From positions 1,798,001 to 1,862,000 of the forward strand of contig NZ_CP033918.1 of the NCBI RefSeq assembly GCF_003815675.1: a stretch of 64,000 nucleotides of DNA, read 5' to 3'. This document shows, piece by piece, positions 8,546 to 17,957 of the stretch (position 1 is its first letter; each line of letters opens with the position of its first letter). The notes beneath the pieces were generated by a model that saw nothing but the letters and a program-made list of their open reading frames with translations, made no database searches and was not told where the DNA came from. The DNA comes from Chryseobacterium sp. G0186 (lineage in GTDB: Bacteria; Bacteroidota; Bacteroidia; Flavobacteriales; Weeksellaceae). Both the position numbers and the translations under genes were made by a program.

Positions 8546-10219
8546 TTATTCAGGCTTATAAGAATCCTTTAAGGTTACCGTACGGTTGAAAACCAATTTA
8601 GAATCCGTAGAATCCTGATCCTTTGTAAAGTATCCGATTCTCTGGAACTGAAGAGGCTCTCCAATGGCAACATCCTTTAGGCTTGGCTCCACAAAACCTT
8701 GAGCTGTAATCACAGATTCAGGATTGATGAAGTTTAAGAAGTCTACATCCTTTTCAGCATCAGGTTGTTCTACCGTAAATAAATGATTGTAATTTCTTAC
8801 TTCAACAGGAACTGCATGTTTGGCAGATACCCAGTGTAGGGTTCCTTTTACCTTTCTTAAGCTTTCCTCTGTTCCGCTTCCGGACTTACTCTTATCATCA
8901 TAAGTAGCATAGATGGTTGTGATCTCACCATTCTCATCTTTCTCTACTCTTTCAGCCTTGATGATGTACGCTGACTTTAGACGAACTTCTCCGCCTAATT
9001 TCAGTCTGAAGAATTTATTATTAGCTTCTTCCTTGAAGTCTTCACGTTCAATATATAATTCTCTGGAGAAAGGTACTTCTCTTGTTCCTGCATTTTCCTG
9101 TTCAGGATTATTTTCAGTATCCAACCATTCTTCCTTATCTTCAGGATAGTTTTCAATCACTAATTTTACAGGATCTACCACTGCCATTACACGTTTTGCT
9201 ACCTTGTTCAGGTCTTCACGTACACAGAAATCAAGCAACTGGATTTCGATCAGATTTTCTCTTTTAGCAACTCCTACTTTATCAATAAAGTTTCTGATGG
9301 AAGTTGGGGTAAACCCTTTTCTTCTCATTCCTGAAATGGTAGGCATTCTAGGATCATCCCATCCGGTTACCGCTCCCTCAGCTACCAGTCTTTGTAACTT
9401 TCTTTTGGAAGTAATCATATAGGAAACGTTCATCCTTGCAAATTCTCTTTGCTTAGGAGCTACCTTATTTTCATCATATACCTGTTCCAGATACCAGTTA
9501 TAAAGAGGTCTGTGGTTTTCAAACTCCAATGAACATAGAGAGTGAGAAACCTGCTCCAGATAATCGGATTCACCATGAGCCCAGTCATACATTGGATAAA
9601 TTTTCCAGGTTGTACCCGTTCTGTGGTGTGGTCTTTTCAGAATTCTGTACATAACAGGGTCACGCATATTCATATTAGGAGAAACCATATCGATCTTTGC
9701 ACGAAGTGACATTGTACCTTCTTCAAATTCTCCGTTCTTCATTCTTTCGAAAAGATCCAACGACTCTTCTACCGGACGGTTTCTGTATGGAGATTCCACC
9801 CCCGGCTCAGTAGGATTCTTTCTCTGCTCAGTAATCACTTCAGACGGCTGCTCATCTACGTAAGCTTTTCCTTCCTTGATCAATTGTACTGCCCAATCAT
9901 AAAGCTGCTGGAAGTAATCTGATGCATACAATTCTTTATCCCATTTGAAACCTAGCCATTCAACATCTTTTTTAATAGAGTCTACAAATTCCTGTTCTTC
10001 TTTTTCAGGATTTGTATCATCGAAACGAAGGTTTACGGGAGCGTTGTATTTTTCGCCCAGCCCAAAGTTGATGCAGATCGCTTTTGTATGCCCTACATGC
10101 AGGTAACCGTTTGGCTCAGGCGGAAAACGGAAACGGATTTGATCTTTATTCAAACCGTTTGCCAGATCATCTTCAATAATTTGCTCAATAAAATTGAGGG
10201 ATTTTTTTTCTTCTTCCAT
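8546..10219 (-). CDS. glnS: Glutaminyl-tRNA synthetase
   Basis: A 557-residue class I aminoacyl-tRNA synthetase that charges tRNA-Gln. It shows the HIGH-type motif HVGH at residues 41-44 within PPEPNGYLHVGHTKA, the class signature of the GlnRS/GluRS group. A KMSKS-like ITSKRKL lies near residue 270. The C-terminal half is the beta-barrel anticodon-binding region seen in GlnRS (about 345-550), and the length is normal for the enzyme. GlnRS rather than GluRS is supported by the full-length two-barrel C-terminus. The gene is monocistronic, with 156 bp to the divergent neighbour and a terminator after the stop. Confidence 0.96.
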   Translation of the reverse strand: MEEEKKSLNFIEQIIEDDLANGLNKDQIRFRFPPEPNGYLHVGHTKAICINFGLGEKYNAPVNLRFDDTNPEKEEQEFVDSIKKDVEWLGFKWDKELYASDYFQQLYDWAVQLIKEGKAYVDEQPSEVITEQRKNPTEPGVESPYRNRPVEESLDLFERMKNGEFEEGTMSLRAKIDMVSPNMNMRDPVMYRILKRPHHRTGTTWKIYPMYDWAHGESDYLEQVSHSLCSLEFENHRPLYNWYLEQVYDENKVAPKQREFARMNVSYMITSKRKLQRLVAEGAVTGWDDPRMPTISGMRRKGFTPTSIRNFIDKVGVAKRENLIEIQLLDFCVREDLNKVAKRVMAVVDPVKLVIENYPEDKEEWLDTENNPEQENAGTREVPFSRELYIEREDFKEEANNKFFRLKLGGEVRLKSAYIIKAERVEKDENGEITTIYATYDDKSKSGSGTEESLRKVKGTLHWVSAKHAVPVEVRNYNHLFTVEQPDAEKDVDFLNFINPESVITAQGFVEPSLKDVAIGEPLQFQRIGYFTKDQDSTDSKLVFNRTVTLKDSYKPE

Positions 10220-10375
10220 TAAGATTAGCTTTTATTTTTTAGCAAAAAAAGTTGCACAAAGTTACGGAAAAATAAGCTTTTGTGAAAGTGATAATTTAAA
10301 AGGCTTATTCATTGTAATTCAGTATTTTTTCTTAATTTAGGGAAAGCTAAAAACCGTTTAAACCAATTACCTATC

Positions 10376-11506
10376 ATGGCTGTTTATCTATTAAGCAACC
10401 GGAAAATCATCCGGCATAAAGGTGAAAAAGTGGATTCTTTTTCCAATGATGAGTATTCAATCCCGAATTTCAGGATTGCTAAATGTAATTTTGACCATTA
10501 TAAGGAACCTACTCCACAAGCCAAAAAAAAGAAAGACTATAGCAACCGGAATATTTTAGATTATACCCTCTTTTCGGAACCTGAAAAGCAAGGATATACA
10601 GAGGTATTGGACGTTTTATTAAGTGAAAAGGGAGTTAAAAAATCTTCGCTCACCGCCAACAACCTAGGGGGAACCCAAAGAATGTTCTACGAATTATACA
10701 AAAACATGTCTGCTACCAAGGACAGAAGTGATGTCCTCATTTTTATCCACGGTTATGCCTATGATTTTGATGATGAATTAAAAGCCATCATTGATCTGAA
10801 AAAGATATTTATAGATAATCCGGATTCCCCTATTGAACATATTTTATTTGTAAGCTGGCCTGCTTCAAGCAGCATTGTTCCCCTAACCTATTTTGATGAC
10901 AAAGCATCAAGCATCAATTCCGGAACTTCATTATTAAGATTGTTCTATTTCTACACCCAATTTTTAAAAGATATTTTTTCCAACAGAGAGCTTGCACCCT
11001 GCAATCAAAGAATTCATATCATGGCGCATTCTCTGGGAAACAGGGTTCTTCAAAGTATGCTTTATAGCCTTAAAAGGGAAAACATTCTTAGAGTGATTGA
11101 CCAGGTGATGCTTATGAATTCTGATGTTAGCTATAAAGTATTTGAAGATTCCGAAGACTCCTTCAACAAGCTGCCTCTGCTTGCCAACAGGATTTCTATT
11201 TATCTGAACAGACAGGATGCTATTCTTGGAATTTCACAGTTTACCAAAAACATTCTCACTCCACGTTTAGGTAAAAACGGACCTAGTGATATCGCCTCTT
11301 ATAAGGATATTGTCTCCATTATCGACTGTACATATGTGAAAGACGATCTGCTGAACAGCTTTAGGTATGAAGTAGGAAATCATTGGGGATACCTTTCCAG
11401 TTCACAGGTTCAGCGTGACATTTTTCAGAATTTATATGGAATAGACAGGAATCTTATTACCAAACGAACTAAAAATAACGAAAATACATTCACAATTAAT
11501 TCTTAA
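10376..11506 (+). CDS. Alpha/beta hydrolase of the DUF900 family
   Basis: A 376-residue protein with an alpha/beta-hydrolase fold: an oxyanion-loop motif IFIHGYAYDF near residue 122 and a nucleophile elbow AHSLGNR with the serine at residue 219. This pattern (HGY, then AHSLGNR) is typical of DUF900 proteins, putative esterases or lipases of unknown substrate. There is no signal peptide, so it should act in the cytoplasm. It is preceded by a divergent glnS and followed by two AT-rich hairpins, so it is probably a single-gene unit. Confidence 0.85.
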   Translation: MAVYLLSNRKIIRHKGEKVDSFSNDEYSIPNFRIAKCNFDHYKEPTPQAKKKKDYSNRNILDYTLFSEPEKQGYTEVLDVLLSEKGVKKSSLTANNLGGTQRMFYELYKNMSATKDRSDVLIFIHGYAYDFDDELKAIIDLKKIFIDNPDSPIEHILFVSWPASSSIVPLTYFDDKASSINSGTSLLRLFYFYTQFLKDIFSNRELAPCNQRIHIMAHSLGNRVLQSMLYSLKRENILRVIDQVMLMNSDVSYKVFEDSEDSFNKLPLLANRISIYLNRQDAILGISQFTKNILTPRLGKNGPSDIASYKDIVSIIDCTYVKDDLLNSFRYEVGNHWGYLSSSQVQRDIFQNLYGIDRNLITKRTKNNENTFTINS

Positions 11507-11562
11507 GGATTACTTAAGAATTAATTAAAAATTTTCTATAAAATTAACTTGAAGTTAATTTT
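11494..11562 (+). terminator. Two consecutive AT-rich hairpins after the DUF900 gene
   Basis: The first stem overlaps the stop codon: 14-bp arms at 11494-11507 and 11513-11526 with core TTAATTCTTAAG. The second is a perfect 11-bp stem at 11540-11562 (AAAATTAACTT, one-base centre). Neither is followed by a long T run, so termination is likely but not certain. Confidence 0.45.
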
Positions 11563-12111
11563 ACTAATAACCATAATAATGGCATAAAGATTGCCAACTC
11601 ATACAATAGGGAATTACAATTTTTTTATTATGAAAAAAATTAAAAAAAGATTTTCTTATATCATAACGTATATAAAGAAAACCATTTTCGTAAAAGATGT
11701 GATTTAAAACGAATATCAAACTATTAAACCCAAGCATTATCCGACCCAATAATTACTTTATCTTGTAAACAAAACCGAAACCCAGTTAAAAATTCCTACA
11801 AATATTGCAGGGATTTGTTTTCGTATTTTGATTATACTTTAAAATAATTGTTATAAAAAAATAAACCTAACAGGTTTTAAAACCTGTTAGGTTTAAAATT
11901 CTCTTCCTTTACTGTTAATGATCTGTATTATATTTCAATCAATTTCCTCAACTTTTGAGACTCATCCAATCATACACTCTGACTTTCTTTTTTCTTAAAT
12001 TGATATACAAATTCTATTATCTTGTTAAAAATCAATAAATTATTCACTATTTATTGTATAATTCAAAAAGGTTTAAGATATTTATTAACCAATCAAATTA
12101 AAATATTTACA
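11563..12111. other. Gene-free stretch before the double-glycine peptide gene
   Basis: About 550 bp of very AT-rich DNA without a credible gene. It holds a perfect palindrome (separate entry, 11862-11895) and presumably the promoter of the small peptide gene at 12112. I found no convincing -33/-7 pair, so the promoter remains unplaced. Confidence 0.5.
11862..11895. repeat. Perfect 34-bp palindrome
   Basis: Arms TAAACCTAACAGGTTTT (11862-11878) and its exact reverse complement (11879-11895) abut without a loop. From memory, the core 'acctaacaggtttt' is a widespread intergenic palindrome in flavobacterial genomes, so it is probably a dispersed repeat. It is not followed by a T run and no gene ends nearby. 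Confidence 0.65.
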
Positions 12112-12279
12112 ATGAAAAATCTAAGAAAATTAAACAAAGGTGAACTAAAGATGATCAATGGGGGAAGACCTCCTCTGGGATGTAACAGTTGGGATCCAAT
12201 AACCATGTGCTGTAGATCATGGGCTCCGGATTACTGTGGTGAGGCTACCTGTAAAAATTCTCCGGCTCCACTTTGCTAG
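12112..12279 (+). CDS. Bacteriocin-like cysteine-rich peptide with double-glycine leader
   Basis: A 55-residue precursor. Residues 1-18 (MKNLRKLNKGELKMINGG) form a typical double-glycine leader of the Bacteroidetes bacteriocin-like type: basic start, ELKxINGG end, with cleavage expected after G18. The 37-residue core RPPLGC... contains six cysteines (core positions 6, 15, 16, 24, 29, 37), four prolines after position 10 and no long hydrophobic stretch. It may be a disulfide-rounded or modified exported peptide. A longer reading from 12022 is open, but the ATG at 12112 starts exactly at the leader. No C39-peptidase transporter lies nearby, so export must use a distant system. Its activity is unknown. 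Confidence 0.8.
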   Translation: MKNLRKLNKGELKMINGGRPPLGCNSWDPITMCCRSWAPDYCGEATCKNSPAPLC

Positions 12280-12293
12280 TTAATTTTTCTCAC

Positions 12294-13298
12294 TTATTTT
12301 TTGAACCACAGTAGCTCATTTCTGAGATCCAAGCTGGATTCAAAATTATTGACAAATAAAGCTCCGGTGCCTAACCCTTGTGGCATCGGATTCTTTTTTG
12401 TAAAAGTGTACTGAGCAATAGCATTCAGACCAATATTACTTTCAAGGGCAGATGTAATCCACCAACCGATATTCTGATCTTCTGCAAGAGAAATCCATTC
12501 ATCAGAACCGGAAAAACCTCCTACTAAAGCTGGTTTTAGAATAACATATTGTGGTTTTATAGTTTCTAAAAGCTTTTTCTTTTCTTCAGGATCTGTAATT
12601 CCTATTAATTCTTCGTCCAACGCAATAGGGATCGGAGTTTGAGCACATAATATGGCCATATCACTCCAATTTCCGGCTTTAATAGGCTGCTCAATGGAAT
12701 GAATATCCAAGTCTGCCAACTGTTGCAAAACAATGACAGCCTCTTCTTTCGTAAAACCTCCATTGGCATCAACACGAAGTTCCAATTGATCTTTGGAAAA
12801 TTTTTCTCTTAATTTCTGGAGAACAATATACTCTGATTTCCAGTCGACCCCGATTTTTAGTTTAATGCAATGAAATCCTTTTTCTAACTTATCCTGAATC
12901 TGTTCTTCCATATAACCGACATCCCCCATCCAGATCAGTCCATTGATTGTGATGGCAGATTTCGTCTCAGTAAATTCACTTGGAAAATAAAGATGGGCTC
13001 CATATTTCAGATTCTGAATGGCTTGTTCATATCCGAACCATATGGATGGAAAGTCTATTAATTCTTTTTTTAAAAAATCAGGGTTCTGATTAATATTATT
13101 ACACAACCAAGTTAGCTTCTCTTCATAATCGGGTCTGTCATCAAAGCTTAATCCTCTGAAAATAGCACATTCCCCTACTCCTTTTTTTTCATGGTCTGAA
13201 ATTTCAAGGATAAAGGTTTCCTTATCAAGCAAAACGCCACGAGATGTTCCACTCGGGCGTTTGAATTCTAATAAATATCTGTGATATGTTGCTATCAT
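12294..13298 (-). CDS. menC: o-Succinylbenzoate synthase (enolase superfamily)
   Basis: A 334-residue enolase-superfamily enzyme expected to dehydrate SHCHC to o-succinylbenzoate in menaquinone synthesis, the sole respiratory quinone of flavobacteria. Motifs in order: the KLKIG loop with the catalytic lysine, then RVDANG, IEQP and ALDEE giving the metal ligands D, E and D, then the ILKP lysine strand, then ITSALESNIG. Related dipeptide epimerases share this scaffold, but the length and the SALESNIG end fit MenC. The gene follows fbp with no spacing (fbp stop at 13299, menC ATG at 13298), so they are co-transcribed. Expression therefore depends on the fbp promoter. Confidence 0.88.
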   Translation of the reverse strand: MIATYHRYLLEFKRPSGTSRGVLLDKETFILEISDHEKKGVGECAIFRGLSFDDRPDYEEKLTWLCNNINQNPDFLKKELIDFPSIWFGYEQAIQNLKYGAHLYFPSEFTETKSAITINGLIWMGDVGYMEEQIQDKLEKGFHCIKLKIGVDWKSEYIVLQKLREKFSKDQLELRVDANGGFTKEEAVIVLQQLADLDIHSIEQPIKAGNWSDMAILCAQTPIPIALDEELIGITDPEEKKKLLETIKPQYVILKPALVGGFSGSDEWISLAEDQNIGWWITSALESNIGLNAIAQYTFTKKNPMPQGLGTGALFVNNFESSLDLRNELLWFKK

Positions 13299-14315
13299 TT
13301 ATTTTACACTATCGATACGCATAAACTCTTCTGCTTTCTCCACCATGTCAATACTTCCGCAGAAAAACGGAATTCTCTGGTGAAGTTCTGTAGGTTCTAC
13401 TTCAAGAATTCTTCTGAATCCATCTGTAGCCTTTCCACCTGCCTGTTCTGCAAGGAATGCCATTGGATTACACTCATACAATAGTCTTAGCTTACCATTG
13501 GGAGCCTGGGAATAAGATGGGTAAATATAAATTCCTCCCTTAAGCATATTTCTGTGGAAATCTGCTACCAAAGAACCAATATATCTGGAAGTGTAAGGAC
13601 GATCTCCTTCTTCCATCTGACAATATTTAAGATAATTTTTCACTCCCTGAGGGAACTTAATATAGTTTCCTTCGTTAATGGAATAAATTTTACCTGTTTT
13701 TGGGAATGTCATGTTGGGATGAGAAAGATAATAGGTTCCTAAGGACGGGTCAAGGGTAAATCCGTTTACTCCGTTTCCTGTTGTGTAAACAATCATCGTT
13801 GAAGATCCATAAATTACATATCCTGCTGCAATCTGGTTAACCCCTTTCTGTAAAAAGTCTTCCAACTGTACAGGAGTTCCAGGTTCAGTAACTCTTCTGT
13901 AGATAGAGAAAATGGTTCCTACGGAAACATTCACATCAATATTTGAAGATCCATCCAAAGGGTCAATCAATACTACATATTTACTCAAGTGTCCGTTTTC
14001 GCCACACTTGATATCAATAAAGTCATCGTTTTCCTCAGAAGCAATACCACAAACAACCTCTCTTTGAGACAAAGCCGTAATAAAAATTTCATTAGCGATT
14101 ACATCCAATTTCTGCTGTTCTTCACCTTGAATATTCTGGTTTCCTGCAGCTCCTGTAATATCTACAATTCCGGCTTTATTTACTTCTCTGTTAACCACTT
14201 TCGAAGCCAATCTTATAGCACTCAAAAGACGAGAAAACTCCCCTGTTGAATACTGAAAATCATCCTGTTTATCTATAAGAAATTCTCCTAAAGTCTGTAA
14301 TGGTTGATTTGACAT
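13299..14315 (-). CDS. fbp: Fructose-1,6-bisphosphatase class I
   Basis: A 338-residue enzyme hydrolysing fructose 1,6-bisphosphate to fructose 6-phosphate in gluconeogenesis. The metal- and substrate-binding signature [10 protein letters not shown] is present in mid-protein, preceded by EENDD with acidic ligands and followed by a [12 protein letters not shown] segment and the [12 protein letters not shown] core of class I enzymes. Length is normal. It is the first gene of a two-gene unit with menC. The 324 bp upstream are shared with the divergent lysC gene. Confidence 0.95.
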   Translation of the reverse strand: MSNQPLQTLGEFLIDKQDDFQYSTGEFSRLLSAIRLASKVVNREVNKAGIVDITGAAGNQNIQGEEQQKLDVIANEIFITALSQREVVCGIASEENDDFIDIKCGENGHLSKYVVLIDPLDGSSNIDVNVSVGTIFSIYRRVTEPGTPVQLEDFLQKGVNQIAAGYVIYGSSTMIVYTTGNGVNGFTLDPSLGTYYLSHPNMTFPKTGKIYSINEGNYIKFPQGVKNYLKYCQMEEGDRPYTSRYIGSLVADFHRNMLKGGIYIYPSYSQAPNGKLRLLYECNPMAFLAEQAGGKATDGFRRILEVEPTELHQRIPFFCGSIDMVEKAEEFMRIDSVK

Positions 14316-14639
14316 ATTTTTCTTTTTACGTTTTGCCCAAATTTCGGAAAATTTATCGCATTAAGAAAATTTAATTAAAAAAGAGATTACTACCTGTATT
14401 TCAATGAAGTACAATCGAAATACAACATAATACTAAAGCATTATGGAAAATTACACCTCCGAATTTGTTACATGAAGCTCACGAAAAATTCAAATTATTT
14501 CATTATTTGTTGATTTTAAGGAAATCTTAATTCTATCTCCGTACTAGGCTATTTCATATCTCGTTGTAAATTTATAATTTTGACGTCCGTAAAAAACTCA
14601 TGTAATTTTTAATCTAACAATTTTATTTTTAACAATTTA
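14316..14639. promoter_or_regulatory. Divergent fbp / lysC promoter region
   Basis: 324 bp without a gene. A perfect -7 box TAATTTTG lies at 14575-14582, 57 bp before the lysC ATG, but I see no TTG at the proper distance upstream. A small inverted repeat, GTATTTC ... GAAATAC, occurs near 14396-14423. No riboswitch-like structure for lysine was recognised in the leader. Confidence 0.4.
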
Positions 14640-15878
14640 ATGAAAATTTTCAAGTTTGGTGGAGCATCTGTAAAGGATGCCGAGAGTGTAAAAAATGTCT
14701 CTATGGTTCTAAAAAGCCAAGGGTTTGCCAAATGTTTGCTGGTTATTTCAGCAATGGGTAAGACTACAAACGAGTTGGAAAAAGTTGTAGAGCTTTATTT
14801 CAAGAAAGACAACTATCAAGCTGAGATTGAAAAGATAAAACGAAAACACATCGAGATTGCGGACGGTCTGTTTCCTGAAAACCATGCAGTTTTTGCTGAA
14901 ATCAATCTCTTCTTTGATGATATTGATTCTTTTTTAAGAAGAAATAAATCTCCTAACTACAGCTTCGTTTACGATCAGGTAGTGAGCTGTGGAGAAATGA
15001 TTTCTACCAAAATCGTGAGTGAATACCTGAATGAAATTCAGTTTACCAACCAGTGGCTGGATGCCAGAGATTATGTAAAAACAGACAATTCCTACAGAGA
15101 AGGGGTTGTAGATTGGGTAAAAACGGAAAGGTTTATTTCCAATTTGAATCCTGAGATATGCTATGTAACTCAAGGTTTCATTGGTTCTGATGAAAATAAC
15201 TTCACGGTAACATTAGGAAGAGAGGGTTCTGACTACTCTGCCGCTATTTTCGCTTATTGCTTAAATGCTGATGCCATGACGATCTGGAAAGATGTGCCGG
15301 GAGTAATGACCGGAGATCCACGAAAGTTCAATGATGTATCTCTTCTTTCTAATATTTCGTATGAAGAGGCTATTGAAATGGCTTACTATGGAGCTAGTGT
15401 TATTCACCCGAAAACCTTGCAGCCGCTACAACAAAAAAATATCCCTTTTTATGTGAAATCTTTTGTAGATCCTACCAAAGAAGGAACAAAAGTAGGGGCT
15501 TCAGACAAAAACCAACAGGAAGAGTCTTATATTCTAAAAGAAAATCAAGAGCTTTTGAAAATCTCTACCAGAGATTTCTCCTTTATTGCAGAGGATCATA
15601 TGAGCTTAATTTTCGGATATTTATCTAAATATAAGATCAAAGTTTCCTTAATGCAGAATTCTGCAATCTCCCTGGCATTGTGCCTTGAGGATAAGTTTAA
15701 TCATCTTGAAGAGCTTAACGAAGAGCTTCAAAAAATTTTTAAAACCGAAGCAATTAAAAATGTATCTTTATTCACTGTAAGAAACGCGAAGATGGATCAC
15801 ATTGATAAATTTTACCATGAAAAAAATGTATTGTTGGAGCAAATTTCCAAGAATACTCTTCAAATGGTAACACAATAA
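14640..15878 (+). CDS. lysC: Aspartate kinase (monofunctional)
   Basis: A 412-residue enzyme phosphorylating aspartate, the first step toward lysine, threonine and methionine. The N-terminal kinase signature KFGGASVKDA is at residues 5-14, and the GREGSDYSA nucleotide loop lies near residue 195, followed by IWKDVPGVMTGDPR. The C-terminal ~120 residues carry the ACT-type regulatory domains (feedback control by amino acids is typical of the family). There is no fused homoserine dehydrogenase. The acyltransferase gene follows after 22 bp, so the two are probably one transcript, although their pathways are unrelated unless lysine or ornithine lipids are involved. Confidence 0.93.
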   Translation: MKIFKFGGASVKDAESVKNVSMVLKSQGFAKCLLVISAMGKTTNELEKVVELYFKKDNYQAEIEKIKRKHIEIADGLFPENHAVFAEINLFFDDIDSFLRRNKSPNYSFVYDQVVSCGEMISTKIVSEYLNEIQFTNQWLDARDYVKTDNSYREGVVDWVKTERFISNLNPEICYVTQGFIGSDENNFTVTLGREGSDYSAAIFAYCLNADAMTIWKDVPGVMTGDPRKFNDVSLLSNISYEEAIEMAYYGASVIHPKTLQPLQQKNIPFYVKSFVDPTKEGTKVGASDKNQQEESYILKENQELLKISTRDFSFIAEDHMSLIFGYLSKYKIKVSLMQNSAISLALCLEDKFNHLEELNEELQKIFKTEAIKNVSLFTVRNAKMDHIDKFYHEKNVLLEQISKNTLQMVTQ

Positions 15879-15900
15879 TATTAATTGCGACTAAACACAC

Positions 15901-17742
15901 ATGAGTTTAATTTCGAAAAATGATCTGATCAAAGCTTCCGGCTTAAGTAAAATTGGGTTTCTAAAGAACCCAGTAGCATCTGCTGTGATGAGCGTTGCTA
16001 AAATAAATGAAGTAAATAAATTATACGACAAATTAAAAGATAAGGAAGGCAAAGACTTTTTCGACTCATTTGTAAGAGAAAGAAACCTAAGCTATGTAGC
16101 TTTTGAAGAGGATCTGGCAAAAATTCCGAAAACAGGACCCTTTGTATTGGTTTCCAATCATCCGCTGGGTGCAATTGACGGAATTTTAATGTGCAAGATC
16201 TTATCAGAGGTTCGTCCGGACTTCAAGGTGATGGGAAATTTCCTATTGGAAAAGATCAAGCCTATGGAGCCATACGTAATCGCTGTAAATCCTTTTGAAA
16301 ACAGAAAAGAAGCTTACAGCAGTTCTTCAGGTATGCGTGAAACTCTCAAGCATATACAGAATGGAGGCTGCGTAGGTATTTTTCCTGCAGGAGAAGTTTC
16401 TAACAAAAACAATCCTTATGGAGAAATTTTAGATAAGGAATGGGAAAAAACCGCACTTAAGCTTATCAGAATGGCTAAAGTGCCGGTAGTTCCTATGTAT
16501 TTCCATGCCAAAAACAGCCGTCTTTTTTATCAGATTGCTAAACTGCATCCTAGCTTACAGACTCTGATGCTGCCTTCTGAGATGATGAATGACAGGGAGA
16601 AGCCTATCAGAATCAGAATCGGAAGACCGATTACCGTAAAGGCAATGGATGAAATGGAAACCATTGAGGAGCTTGGAGAGTTTCTGAAGCGTAAGGTATA
16701 TATGATGAAATCTTACTACGAAAAAAGAAAATCTCTAGCCCAAAGTATTAATCTGCAAAATTTATCTGTAAAATTTCCTTTGCTTAAAGAGGAAAATATT
16801 GTTCAGAATATTATTGATGAAACTCCGCTGGAAGATATCGTAAAAGATGTTGATAAACTGAGAGGAACGGATAAGATGTTATTCAGTAACGGAAACTACG
16901 AGATCTACTTTACAACCTATGAGGAAATTCCTTCTATTATGAGGGAAATCGGGCGTCAAAGAGAGCTGACTTTCCGTGCAGTAGGTGAAGGAAGCAATCT
17001 TCCGTTTGACCTTGATGAGTATGACAAGCATTACCATCACCTTTTCCTTTGGGATAATGGTGATAAAAAGCTGGCAGGAGCCTATAGAATGGCACTGGGT
17101 AGAGAGGTCATGAAGAAATATGGCATCAAAGGTTTTTATACAAGTTCTTTATTTGAGTTTGAGCAGGACATTCATCCTTTCTTTAAAAAGGTTATTGAAA
17201 TGGGCCGCGCCTATATCTGCCAGGAATATCAGCAGAAACCTCTTCCTCTTTTCCTTTTATGGCGAGGAATTGTACATGTATGCCTTAGAAATCCTGATCA
17301 TAAATTCTTAATGGGTGGTGTGAGTATCTCCAATAAGTTTTCAGAGTTCTCCAAGTCTCTGATGATTGAATTTATGCGTTCCAATTATTTCGATTCTGCA
17401 GTGGCTCAATATATAACTCCGAGAAATGAATATAAAGTAAAGCTTCGTGACAGGGATAAAAACATTTTCTTTGAGGAAATGGAATCTGATCTTAATAAGC
17501 TGGATAAGATTATTGATGATCTTGAACCTGAACTAAGATTACCTGTTCTGATCAAAAAATACATTAAGCAAAACGCAAAAGTGATTGCTTTCAACGTTGA
17601 CCCCAACTTCAATGATGCGATTGACGGATTGATGTATATCAGAATTAGTGATCTTCCGGAAAGCACGATTAAACCAGTACTGGAAGAAATGAGTGAGCAA
17701 ATAAGAAAGGAGCAGGAAAATAATTCACCTGATAATCAATAA
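15901..17742 (+). CDS. olsF: Bifunctional aminolipid acyltransferase, OlsF type
   Basis: A 613-residue fusion. Residues ~60-290 are a PlsC-like O-acyltransferase with SNHPLGAIDG (H87, D93) and the later GIFPAGEVSN block. Residues ~310-560 are an OlsB-like N-acyltransferase of the GNAT/hemolysin group with RELTFRAVGEG and LAGAYRMALG. The same order occurs in OlsF of Flavobacterium johnsoniae and Serratia, which makes ornithine lipids. In other Bacteroidetes the equivalent activity makes glycine lipids (GlsA/GlsB), so the amino acid head group is uncertain here. The protein should sit at the inner face of the inner membrane. It follows lysC by 22 bp. Confidence 0.85.
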   Translation: MSLISKNDLIKASGLSKIGFLKNPVASAVMSVAKINEVNKLYDKLKDKEGKDFFDSFVRERNLSYVAFEEDLAKIPKTGPFVLVSNHPLGAIDGILMCKILSEVRPDFKVMGNFLLEKIKPMEPYVIAVNPFENRKEAYSSSSGMRETLKHIQNGGCVGIFPAGEVSNKNNPYGEILDKEWEKTALKLIRMAKVPVVPMYFHAKNSRLFYQIAKLHPSLQTLMLPSEMMNDREKPIRIRIGRPITVKAMDEMETIEELGEFLKRKVYMMKSYYEKRKSLAQSINLQNLSVKFPLLKEENIVQNIIDETPLEDIVKDVDKLRGTDKMLFSNGNYEIYFTTYEEIPSIMREIGRQRELTFRAVGEGSNLPFDLDEYDKHYHHLFLWDNGDKKLAGAYRMALGREVMKKYGIKGFYTSSLFEFEQDIHPFFKKVIEMGRAYICQEYQQKPLPLFLLWRGIVHVCLRNPDHKFLMGGVSISNKFSEFSKSLMIEFMRSNYFDSAVAQYITPRNEYKVKLRDRDKNIFFEEMESDLNKLDKIIDDLEPELRLPVLIKKYIKQNAKVIAFNVDPNFNDAIDGLMYIRISDLPESTIKPVLEEMSEQIRKEQENNSPDNQ

Positions 17743-17778
17743 CTTTTTAAGTTTAGTAAAAAAAAGCTCGATGAATAC

Positions 17779-17809
17779 TTGCTTTGTATACTAAAACTTA
17801 CTACTTTTG
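17779..17809 (+). promoter_or_regulatory. Promoter of the first tRNA-Phe
   Basis: A -33 TTG (17779-17781), 20-bp spacer and perfect -7 box TACTTTTG (17802-17809), 43 bp upstream of the tRNA. The same -33 and -7 recur at the same distance before the second tRNA-Phe (19223-19253) although the spacer between them has diverged. This is good evidence that both elements are under selection. Confidence 0.75.
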
Positions 17810-17851
17810 CATCACTTTAAAACAACGAAGTAAGTCAAACAAAAATATAAT

Positions 17852-17924
17852 GGTTTCTTAGCTCAGTTGGTAGAGCAATGGATTGAAAATCCATGTGTCC
17901 CTGGTTCGATTCCTGGAGAAACCA
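17852..17924 (+). tRNA. tRNA-Phe (GAA), copy 1
   Basis: A 73-base cloverleaf: acceptor GGTTTCT pairs with AGAAACC plus discriminator A, D arm GCTC...GAGC, anticodon stem ATGGA/TCCAT with loop TTGAAAA (anticodon GAA), and T loop TTCGATT. The CCA end is not encoded. The T stem CCTGG/CCTGG has a central U-U mismatch, present in both copies. It is identical to copy 2 at 19296. Confidence 0.96.
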
Positions 17925-17930
17925 CTTTAA

Positions 17931-17957
17931 AACCTCTGATTAGTCAGAGGTTTTTTT
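17931..17957 (+). terminator. Terminator of the first tRNA-Phe
   Basis: A perfect 9-bp stem, AACCTCTGA / TCAGAGGTT, with a TTAG loop, followed directly by a T run. It starts 7 bases after the tRNA. An identical copy lies at 30631-30657, beyond the integrated element. Confidence 0.9.

Noticed and set aside
12022..12111. Longer start for the double-glycine peptide
   Set aside because: The extra 30 residues are unlike any leader, and the ATG at 12112 begins exactly at the conserved leader.
14316..14639. Lysine riboswitch before lysC
   Set aside because: No multi-helix conserved core could be found in the short, AT-rich leader.
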